Shown piece after piece: positions 1-6,247 of a stretch of 9,209 nt of DNA (within the stretch, counting starts at the first letter, position 1; the number at the start of each line of letters is the position of its first letter). The position numbers and the translations under genes were made by a program. The stretch covers positions 1-9,209 of the forward strand of contig JAJFLS010000316.1 of assembly GCA_021772595.1 (NCBI GenBank). Reading direction: 5' to 3'. The stretch comes from Opitutales bacterium. Its GTDB lineage: Bacteria; Verrucomicrobiota; Verrucomicrobiia; Opitutales; Opitutaceae. The notes beneath the pieces were generated by a model. It was not told the DNA's origin. It ran no database searches and was given only the letters and a program-made list of their open reading frames with translations.

Positions 1-2
1 AC

Positions 3-974
3 GAAGGATACGAGGTTGTCGGCATGGACAGCGATCTGTTTCGCTCCAGCACCTTTGGAGAAGACATGCCGCAGGTTCCCAATATCGAAAAGGATATCCG
101 TGACGCCACTCTTGAAGATTTTGTTGGCTTTGATGCCGTCCTTCACTTGGCTGGATTGTCGAACGACCCTTTGGGAGACATCGACCCGGATCTAACCTAT
201 AGCATAAATCACCGCGCCACGGTTCGTCTCGCCGAGCTCGCGAAAAAGGCGGGAGTAAAGCGGTTTGTGTTCTCCTCATCGTGCAGCACGTACGGTGCAG
301 GCGGCGAGGGATTGCTTGACGAGAGCTCGGAGTTCAATCCGGTGACGCCTTACGGAAAATCGAAGGTGTTCTCTGAGCGCGACATTTCGAAGCTGGCTGA
401 CGATACGTTTTGCCCGACCTATCTGAGAAATGCCACAGCGTATGGAGTTTCACCCAAGTTGCGGTTCGATCTCGTGATTAATAATTTGACGGCCTGGGCT
501 TATACGACGGGCAAGGTCCACCTCAAGAGCGACGGAAGCGCTTGGCGTCCGCTCGTGCATATCGAGGATATTTCATTAGCGTTCATTGCTGTGCTCAAAG
601 CCGATCGAGACATTGTATTTAATGAGGCGTTTAATATAGGCGTACCAGCCGAGAACTATCGAGTGCGAGAGATCGCGGAAATGGTTCGCGATACGGTTCC
701 TGGTTCAGAATTGCGGTTTGCTTCGGGCGCTTCAGCGGACACGCGCTGCTATCGCGTTAGTTTTGAAAAGGCTATGAAAAACCTTCCGGACTACCGACCT
801 ATATGGACCGTCCGAAAGGGCATCCAACAATGTTACGAAGCTTATAAGAAGTACGATGTAACGCTCGAAGAATTCGAAGGGCCTAAGTACCAGCGTCTCG
901 CTCACATTAAGATGCTGATGGATAACGGCTCGATCGACAAGAAGCTGCACTTTCGAGAAACGGCCAAGGCTTAG
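3..974 (+). CDS. NAD(P)-dependent sugar epimerase/dehydratase (extended SDR), 5'-partial
   Basis: This is a nucleotide-sugar epimerase or dehydratase of the extended short-chain dehydrogenase family, probably acting in the cytoplasm on an NDP-hexose. The frame is open to the left edge. The codons before the ATG at 24 read EGYEVVG and run straight into MDSDLF, the usual beta2 region ('GYEVVGxDxDLF') of this family. The true start and the GxxGxxG dinucleotide-binding loop therefore lie upstream, and the ATG at 24 is internal. Numbering from that Met, visible motifs are the HLAGLSNDP segment (about 41-49), SSSCSTYG (84-91) with the catalytic Ser/Thr region, and the YGKSK active-site Tyr/Lys (Y110, K114). 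A substrate-domain segment RPLVHIEDIS lies near 180. About 316 residues remain of a family usually around 330-350. A strong SD for the next gene overlaps its stop codon, so the two are probably co-transcribed. Substrate and exact reaction (4-epimerase, 4,6-dehydratase or reductase) cannot be told from the sequence. Confidence 0.88.
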   Translation, partial: EGYEVVGMDSDLFRSSTFGEDMPQVPNIEKDIRDATLEDFVGFDAVLHLAGLSNDPLGDIDPDLTYSINHRATVRLAELAKKAGVKRFVFSSSCSTYGAGGEGLLDESSEFNPVTPYGKSKVFSERDISKLADDTFCPTYLRNATAYGVSPKLRFDLVINNLTAWAYTTGKVHLKSDGSAWRPLVHIEDISLAFIAVLKADRDIVFNEAFNIGVPAENYRVREIAEMVRDTVPGSELRFASGASADTRCYRVSFEKAMKNLPDYRPIWTVRKGIQQCYEAYKKYDVTLEEFEGPKYQRLAHIKMLMDNGSIDKKLHFRETAKA

Positions 975-980
975 GGAGGA
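974..980 (+). promoter_or_regulatory. Ribosome binding site of the first methyltransferase
   Basis: GGGAGGA overlaps the TAG stop of the epimerase and sits 8 nt before the ATG at 989. It is the best-placed SD in the window and fixes that start. The overlap suggests that translation of the two genes is coupled. Confidence 0.75.
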
Positions 981-988
981 ACTGAAAA

Positions 989-2278
989 ATGAAAAATATA
1001 ACTATTATGGGATCCTCATCATCTACTAAATCCTCTGAAACGTTTAATGAACGCTGTAATGAAGCTCATTGTCGCGGATGCGGCAATGTCGGGCTGGAGC
1101 CCGTGCTGGACTTGGGGATGATGCCTCCGTCTGACAGGATACTTACGCGCGACCAATTGACAGAGGAAGAACGCAAGTTTCCACTCGATGTTGGATTCTG
1201 TTCCAAGTGTACGCTTCTCCAGATTCTGGAGACAGTGGCTCCGGAATTCCTGTTCGGTTCGGATTACATGTATTTCTCGTCGTTCTCGCAGGCGTGGCTG
1301 GACCATTGCCGAGGCAACGCTCGCGACCTGATCGATCGCCGCTTCCTAAGCGATTCGAGCCTCGTCGTTGAACTAGCGAGCAATGACGGATATTTGTTGA
1401 AGAACTTTGTCGAGAAGGGCGTCCCAGTACTTGGGATTGATCCAGCGCCGCGTCAAGCAGCAGCTGCGGAAAAAGTAGGTGTTCCGACTCTGAATACGTT
1501 CTTTTCCAATGAGGTAGCGAAGAAGCTGAAGTCCGAGGGAAAGCTCGCGGATGTGATCATTGGTAACAATGTGCTGGCTCACGTGGCGGACACGCATGGA
1601 TTTGTTGAAGGTATTAAGACATTGCTCAAACCCGACGGAGTCGTGGCGATCGAGGCGCCCTATGTGCGCGATTTGGTCGACCATTGCGAATTCGACACGA
1701 TCTACCACGAGCATCTTTGCTATTTCTCGCTGACGTCGGTTGACCGATTGATGCGACGGCACGGGCTCTATCTGAACGACGCCAAGCGGCTTCCCACCCA
1801 CGGCGGTTCGGTGCGCTACTATATCGAGAAAATCGAAAACCCTACCGAGGAGCTTACTCGCTTGCTGGATGAGGAAAGGGAACTCGGTATCGATCGGTTC
1901 GACTATTACCGTGATTTCGCTGAGCGAGTGCAGGTCGTGCGGTCTGACTTGGCCGAACTTGTCGGTCGATTGAAGTCGGAGGGCAAGCGGATCGCTGCCT
2001 ACGGCGCCGCCGCCAAGGGGACGATCATGTTGAACTCTGCCGGCCTAGATTCGTCGATGATCGATTACGTTGTCGATCGGAATACGCACAAGCACGGCTG
2101 GTTTATGCCGGGCGCCCATCTAGAAATTCTGCCGGTTGAGAAGCTTTTGGAAGACCAGCCTGACTATGTCGTGCTACTTCCGTGGAACTTTTCAGAGGAA
2201 ATCCTGAAGCAGCAATCTGAATACCGGAAACGCGGCGGGAAATTCATCATTCCTGTACCGAACGTACATATCGTATAA
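989..2278 (+). CDS. SAM-dependent C-methyltransferase (NDP-sugar type)
   Basis: This 429-aa class I methyltransferase has the three-part layout of sugar C-methyltransferases such as TylCIII and TcaB9, which methylate C-3' of an NDP-4-keto-deoxysugar. An N-terminal zinc domain carries two CxxC pairs (C28/C31 and C71/C74). The SAM-binding Rossmann domain has motif I VVELASNDGYLL (126-137), the ELxSNDG form typical of this family, and an acidic end of beta2 at GID151P. The segment NNVLAHVAD contains H198, and the YHEH motif covers 239-242. By recall of TcaB9, these match its active-site His181 and Tyr222/Glu224/His225, with the last His proposed as base. A C-terminal Rossmann-like domain begins near Y338 (YGAAAKG). 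All key residues look intact, so this is the most canonical of the three methyltransferases here. The start is set by a strong SD. The likely substrate is an NDP-keto sugar handled by the upstream SDR enzyme, but this is inferred from context. Confidence 0.9.
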   Translation: MKNITIMGSSSSTKSSETFNERCNEAHCRGCGNVGLEPVLDLGMMPPSDRILTRDQLTEEERKFPLDVGFCSKCTLLQILETVAPEFLFGSDYMYFSSFSQAWLDHCRGNARDLIDRRFLSDSSLVVELASNDGYLLKNFVEKGVPVLGIDPAPRQAAAAEKVGVPTLNTFFSNEVAKKLKSEGKLADVIIGNNVLAHVADTHGFVEGIKTLLKPDGVVAIEAPYVRDLVDHCEFDTIYHEHLCYFSLTSVDRLMRRHGLYLNDAKRLPTHGGSVRYYIEKIENPTEELTRLLDEERELGIDRFDYYRDFAERVQVVRSDLAELVGRLKSEGKRIAAYGAAAKGTIMLNSAGLDSSMIDYVVDRNTHKHGWFMPGAHLEILPVEKLLEDQPDYVVLLPWNFSEEILKQQSEYRKRGGKFIIPVPNVHIV

Positions 2279-2318
2279 CCCATTATATCTCTTGAAAACA
2301 TCTATCCAACCCACCGAA

Positions 2319-3527
2319 ATGAAAGCGCAATCCAAGACTGGATCCGATTCGGGCGTGACTCTATGCCCCAATTGCGAAACAGGGAGCATGGAGGCGTTCT
2401 ATGAAGTGAAGGGCATCCCTGTTCATTCAGTACTGCTGATGCCTTCTCGCGACCATGCTGTCGATTATCCGAAAAGAGATCTGAAGCTGGGCTTTTGTCC
2501 ATCGTGCGGATTTATTTCGAATACGGTTTTCGATCCGACGGTTCACGAATACTCCACTTCGTGCGAGGAGTCCCAGGGCTTTTCGCCGACGTTCAACGCG
2601 TTCGCTAAGTCACTCGCAAAACGGTGGGTCGATCAGTACGACCTGTCGGGCAAGTCGGTTCTGGAGATCGGTTGCGGCAAGGGGGAGTTCCTCGCTTTAA
2701 TGGTGGAATATGGAATGGCGCGCGGTATTGGGATCGATCCCGCGTTTATTCCCGAAAGATTGGATACGCCCGTAGCATCGAAACTTGAGTTTATCCAGGA
2801 TCTTTATGACGAGCGCTACACACATCTTGAAGCTGACGTCGTTTGTTGCCGGCATACGCTTGAGCATATTTCCCCGACTAGCGAATTCATGCGAAAAGTT
2901 CGCAAGACTATTGGCGACCGACCGGACACGCTTCTGCTTTTCGAATTGCCGGATGTTTATCGTGTCCTTAAGGAACCAGCGTTTTGGGATATATACTACG
3001 AACATTGCTCCTATTTCACAACCGGATCGCTCGCTCGCCTATTTAGACGGCATGGGTTTGATCCGCTAGAGCTAGACCTCGAATACGACGACCAATATAT
3101 AGTAATAGCCGGTAAGCCGACGAGCGGCACCCCAGTTCCGATGCTTGAAGGCGAGGACGACCTTGAATCTGTCAGTGCCGAGGTCGGTCGCTTTCCAGAA
3201 AAGTTCAGGAAATTGAAAGAGAGCTGGCTTTCGAAAATCAACGAACTCCATTCCGCCGGTAAACGAATTGTCGTTTGGGGTGGTGGATCGAAGTGCGTAT
3301 CATTTCTCACAACCCTCGGGCTAGGAGAGCAAATCGATTTCGTGGTGGATATAAATCCGCATAAGCACGGCAAATTCGTTCCGGGTACAGGCCACGCTGT
3401 TCGCAGCCCTGAAACGCTGCGACAAGACCGACCTGATTGCGTGATCCTGATGAATCCAGTCTACGAAAAAGAAGTGGGCGAACAGCTGGATGGAATGGGC
3501 CTAAACCCGCTAGTGCTCCCTGTTTAA
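2319..3527 (+). CDS. SAM-dependent methyltransferase, C-methyltransferase-like (paralogue 1)
   Basis: This 402-aa protein has the same three-part layout as its upstream neighbour but a more diverged sequence. Counting from the ATG at 2319, zinc-type CxxC pairs lie at C16/C19 and C60/C63. SAM motif I is VLEIGCGKGEFL (114-125), the generic class I form rather than ELxSNDG. CRHTLEH follows, with H183. The active-site segment reads IYYEHCSYF (Y226, Y227, E228, H229), where the upstream protein has IYHEHLCYF. The C-terminal Rossmann-like domain starts near VVWGGGSKC (318-326) and contains DINPHKHG. It closely resembles the next gene through almost its whole length, so the two look like a tandem duplication. 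The start is uncertain: a TTG at 2292 would add nine residues, and neither start has a visible SD. The ATG was preferred. The gap from the previous stop is about 40 nt. Methylation of a sugar carbon is likely by family, but O- or N-methylation cannot be excluded. Confidence 0.85.
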   Translation: MKAQSKTGSDSGVTLCPNCETGSMEAFYEVKGIPVHSVLLMPSRDHAVDYPKRDLKLGFCPSCGFISNTVFDPTVHEYSTSCEESQGFSPTFNAFAKSLAKRWVDQYDLSGKSVLEIGCGKGEFLALMVEYGMARGIGIDPAFIPERLDTPVASKLEFIQDLYDERYTHLEADVVCCRHTLEHISPTSEFMRKVRKTIGDRPDTLLLFELPDVYRVLKEPAFWDIYYEHCSYFTTGSLARLFRRHGFDPLELDLEYDDQYIVIAGKPTSGTPVPMLEGEDDLESVSAEVGRFPEKFRKLKESWLSKINELHSAGKRIVVWGGGSKCVSFLTTLGLGEQIDFVVDINPHKHGKFVPGTGHAVRSPETLRQDRPDCVILMNPVYEKEVGEQLDGMGLNPLVLPV

Positions 3528-3542
3528 AGGACTAAAAGGACT
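3526..3542 (+). repeat. 8-bp tandem direct repeat at the start of an intergenic spacer
   Basis: AAAGGACT occurs at 3526-3533 and again at 3535-3542, separated by one A and overlapping the stop codon of the preceding methyltransferase. It may be a replication-slippage trace; no function is evident. Confidence 0.4.
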
Positions 3543-3615
3543 GACCAGTTTCGAATAGTAAATCTAGTCCGAAAGAATTCGAAATACTGATAAGTTAATA
3601 CCGACAGTACTGGTC
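3543..3615. repeat. 7-bp inverted repeat spanning the methyltransferase spacer
   Basis: GACCAGT at 3543-3549 is matched by its reverse complement ACTGGTC at 3609-3615, just before the ATG at 3621. Two TTCGAA palindromes (3550-3555 and 3578-3583) lie between the arms. The arms are about 60 nt apart and there is no T-run, so this does not look like an intrinsic terminator. It could be a weak mRNA structure in the 93-nt spacer or chance. Confidence 0.3.
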
Positions 3616-3620
3616 TGCTA

Positions 3621-4811
3621 ATGTCAAATATCCTCTCTATGAAAAATAATTGTCCCATCTGCAAGTCTTCCGACCATCACGAATTCTTGTCTCTTCCCGC
3701 CATGCCGGTTTCGATCGGCGTGCAGTGGCCGACTGCATCTGCAGCACGTGATTGTGGAAGAGGCGATTTAAAGCTGGTCTTCTGTCGTTCGTGTGGATTT
3801 ATCTGGAACCAGTCGTTTGACGAGAGCCGGTTGGAGTATTCGCAAAAGTATGACAATTCGCTCGATTTTTCTCCAGTTTTTCAGGAATACGCGAACGCCC
3901 TGGCCTTACGGCTAATCGATACCTACAATATTAGGGAGAAGCAAGTTGTTGAACTTGGTTGTGGCAAAGGACATTTTCTTTCGCTCCTTTGTGAACAAGG
4001 AAACAATAGCGGAATCGGTTTTGACCCGAGCTACGAAGGCGAACGAATTGATAGCCCGGCGGCATCTAGAATTAACTACGTCCAAGATTTCTATGGCGAA
4101 AAATACACGGATCACCCTGGTGATTTGATTTGCTGCCGTCACGTACTTGAACATATCAAAGATCCTGTCGCTTTTCTCTCTTCAACGCGTCAGACCGTCG
4201 GGGGGCAGCGCGACGCGATCGTATATTTTGAAGTTCCAAATGTACGGTTGATCCTAGAGCGACTATCGGTTTGGGATATTATCTATGAACACTGCAACTA
4301 TTTCAGTATCGAATCGTTGACGTCGATTTTTCGACAGGAAGGCTTCGAGATTTTGAATATTGAGGAATCCTATCAGGAGCAATTCCTGAGCTTGGAATGT
4401 CGCTTGGCTGATCCGGCCGAAAGCGCTGTATCCGAAAAGGAAGACATTTCGCAACTCACGACGCTTGTTGAAGTGTTCTCTGAAAAGATGCAGGCGAGAA
4501 TGAAAATGTGGCGCGACCGATTGGAGGAATTTAGTGAAAGCGGAAAACGTGTCGTCATCTGGGGCGCCGGAGCGAAGACAGTCGGTTTCCTGAACATGCT
4601 TCAAGTTGACGACCAGATAACCTGCGTTGTGGACATCAATCCCCATAAGCAAGGACTGTACTTGGCGGGAACTGGCCAAAAGATTGTTTCGCCTGACGAT
4701 CTACGGACTGAAAAGCCTGAGGTCGTCATTCTCATGAATCCAATTTACCGAGACGAAATTGCAAAGCAGTTGGAAAGTATGGGCGTGCAAGCCGAGATTA
4801 TTGACGCATGA
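3621..4811 (+). CDS. SAM-dependent methyltransferase, C-methyltransferase-like (paralogue 2)
   Basis: This 396-aa protein is a close paralogue of the gene before it. Zinc-type cysteines are C11/C14 and C55/C58. SAM motif I is VVELGCGKGHFL (109-120), followed by GFDPSYEGERIDSPAAS, which mirrors the same stretch in the sister protein. CRHVLEH has H178. The active-site segment is WDIIYEHCNYF: E223 and H224 are kept, but the column holding the catalytic Tyr of TcaB9-type enzymes is I221, with a Tyr one position later (Y222). The C-terminal Rossmann-like domain begins near VVIWGAGAKT (311-320) and includes DINPHKQG. No SD is seen before the ATG at 3621 or the in-frame ATG at 3639; the first was kept because both leave the zinc domain whole. 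The gene sits 93 nt after its paralogue, the largest gap in the left module. It probably methylates a glycan precursor, perhaps at a different position or on a different sugar from its sister. Confidence 0.85.
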   Translation: MSNILSMKNNCPICKSSDHHEFLSLPAMPVSIGVQWPTASAARDCGRGDLKLVFCRSCGFIWNQSFDESRLEYSQKYDNSLDFSPVFQEYANALALRLIDTYNIREKQVVELGCGKGHFLSLLCEQGNNSGIGFDPSYEGERIDSPAASRINYVQDFYGEKYTDHPGDLICCRHVLEHIKDPVAFLSSTRQTVGGQRDAIVYFEVPNVRLILERLSVWDIIYEHCNYFSIESLTSIFRQEGFEILNIEESYQEQFLSLECRLADPAESAVSEKEDISQLTTLVEVFSEKMQARMKMWRDRLEEFSESGKRVVIWGAGAKTVGFLNMLQVDDQITCVVDINPHKQGLYLAGTGQKIVSPDDLRTEKPEVVILMNPIYRDEIAKQLESMGVQAEIIDA

Positions 4812-4853
4812 CAGATGCGAACCACCCCGACAACATTCCCATTTCGCGACTAA

Positions 4854-6071
4854 ATGAACTCTCTAATTATGAATTTTGATGCTATTGTAATCGGCGGCGG
4901 TATTGTCGGACTCTCCTCGGCGATGAATCTGCTCGAACGCCGACCTGGGACGCGCATTGCCGTGATTGAGAAGGAGTCGCGTCTCGCCGCTCACCAAACC
5001 GGTAACAACAGCGGCGTGATTCACTCGGGCCTCTATTACAAGCCGGGCTCGCTCAAAGCGAAACACTGCCGCGAAGGCTATGCTCGGTTGGTGAGCTTCT
5101 GCCGCGAAGAAGGAATCGCGCACGATATTTGCGGTAAGGTCGTGGTCGCAACGAGCGATTCGGAGCTGCCTAACTTGGATGAACTCCATCGCCGGGGATG
5201 CGCGAATGGCCTTGAAGGGCTCCGCTACCTCGACGCAGCGGGGATCAAGGAGATCGAGCCACACTGTACTGGAGTGAAAGGGCTTTTCGTTCCCCAAACT
5301 GGGATTGTCGATTTTAAGGCAGTCTGCGAAAAGTATGCCGATCGAATCCGCGAAGCGGGTGGGGAGATTATCCTTGATAGCCGCATCGAGGCTGTCCACC
5401 GCTCTTCATCAGGGCGTGTCGAGATCGCAACTACGGAACAGACTTTTACAGCGAGCGTTCTCGTTGCTTGCGCTGGACTCCAAGCGGACCGAATCGCATT
5501 GCTAACCGATAGCGATCTCCCGCTTCGAATTACTCCGTTTCGCGGAGAGTACTTTGAGCTAAACGAATCGGGTCGCCAACTCGTGCGCAACTTGATCTAC
5601 CCCGTGCCGGATCCGTCGTTTCCCTTTCTGGGTGTACACTTTACTCGCATGATTCATGGCGGAGTCGAATGCGGTCCCAATGCGGTTTTCGCGTTCGCGC
5701 GGGAAGGATACCGCAAGACGGATTTCAGTTTTCGAGATACTTGGGAGGCTCTCCGTTGGCCGGGATTTCGCAAGATCGCGCGAAAATATTGGCGAACTGG
5801 CATGGGCGAGTTTCATCGCTCGTTCAGCAAGACCGCGTTCGTGCATGCCTTGCAACGCCTGATCCCCGAAATAACCGCAGATTGTCTACAGCCGGGTGGC
5901 GCCGGTGTCAGAGCGCAGGCGTGCAGCCGCGACGGACAACTGCTCGACGATTTCCGAATCGTCGAATCAGACCGCATCATCCATGTTTGCAATGCGCCAT
6001 CGCCTGCCGCGACCGCTTCGATTTCGATCGGCGAAACCATCGCCGGCATGGCTGTACAACAATTGAATTAG
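4854..6071 (+). CDS. lhgO: FAD-dependent oxidoreductase, L-2-hydroxyglutarate oxidase (LhgO) family
   Basis: This 405-aa flavoprotein belongs to the DAO family and strongly resembles LhgO (YgaF), which oxidises L-2-hydroxyglutarate to 2-oxoglutarate and passes electrons to the membrane quinone pool. FAD-binding features are IVIGGGIVG (11-19) and E39 at the end of beta2 (AVIEKE), expected to bind the adenosine ribose. The LhgO signature HQTGNNSGVIHSG covers 47-59. The C-terminal flavin-contact segment contains GGAGVRAQ, then NAPSPAATAS and IGETIAGM. Length matches the family (E. coli LhgO is about 420 aa), so it looks complete. A second in-frame ATG at 4869 gives a start (MNFDAIVIGGG) equally normal for the family; neither has an SD. 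It lies 42 nt after the methyltransferase gene and shares its composition, so it is probably in the same operon. Family membership is firm. Whether the substrate here is 2-hydroxyglutarate or a glycan-related hydroxy acid is unknown. Confidence 0.88.
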   Translation: MNSLIMNFDAIVIGGGIVGLSSAMNLLERRPGTRIAVIEKESRLAAHQTGNNSGVIHSGLYYKPGSLKAKHCREGYARLVSFCREEGIAHDICGKVVVATSDSELPNLDELHRRGCANGLEGLRYLDAAGIKEIEPHCTGVKGLFVPQTGIVDFKAVCEKYADRIREAGGEIILDSRIEAVHRSSSGRVEIATTEQTFTASVLVACAGLQADRIALLTDSDLPLRITPFRGEYFELNESGRQLVRNLIYPVPDPSFPFLGVHFTRMIHGGVECGPNAVFAFAREGYRKTDFSFRDTWEALRWPGFRKIARKYWRTGMGEFHRSFSKTAFVHALQRLIPEITADCLQPGGAGVRAQACSRDGQLLDDFRIVESDRIIHVCNAPSPAATASISIGETIAGMAVQQLN

Positions 6072-6247
6072 AGATGCCATTAAAAGAAGGTTCAACAATT
6101 CGGCGAACAAATCAGTTCATTCGCCTATCAACATTGATGGAAGGGAATTCCGTTGAGATACCGGATCAGTAATAAATGGACAAGCAAATCCTAACTTTAA
6201 CTAACAGTGAATCATAGGCCTTAACGAGGAGGTAAACTCAGAAATAC
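6072..6247. other. 176-nt spacer between the two modules
   Basis: No protein gene, RNA gene or clear terminator hairpin is seen here. A 32-codon open frame (6074-6172) starts 2 nt after the lhgO stop, but it has no good SD and its frame simply continues an open shadow frame inside lhgO. G+C falls across the spacer towards the right module. This is the most likely place for an internal promoter, but no convincing -35/-10 pair could be picked by eye. Confidence 0.4.
6226..6233 (+). promoter_or_regulatory. Ribosome binding site of the asparagine-synthase-like gene
   Basis: GAGGAGGT is a near-perfect SD core, but it lies 14 nt before the ATG at 6248, longer than usual. The start is still firm because family members need Cys as residue 2, and the frame begins Met-Cys at exactly this point. 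Confidence 0.6.

Noticed and set aside
2292..2318. TTG start giving nine extra residues on the second methyltransferase
   Set aside because: There is no SD before it, TTG is a rare start, and the ATG at 2319 already includes the whole zinc domain. It remains possible.
4863..5399. 178-codon open frame on the - strand
   Set aside because: It is antisense to the conserved FAD-binding half of lhgO, with no SD or recognisable motif. It is a shadow, as are the other minus-strand frames.
5669..6073. Open frame overlapping the 3' half of lhgO on the + strand
   Set aside because: Its translation is Arg-rich and low in family-like motifs, as expected from an alternative frame of a G+C-richer gene, while the lhgO frame has intact C-terminal signatures.
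6074..6172. 32-codon open frame starting 2 nt after the lhgO stop
   Set aside because: It has only a weak SD-like TAGAG, no recognisable protein motif, and its frame is the tail of a shadow frame open inside lhgO. Too little supports a gene.
6150..6247. Possible sigma70 promoter before the AsnB-like gene (TTGAGA at 6153, TAATAA at 6170)
   Set aside because: The spacing is about 11 nt instead of about 17, and no better pair was found, so no promoter is called.
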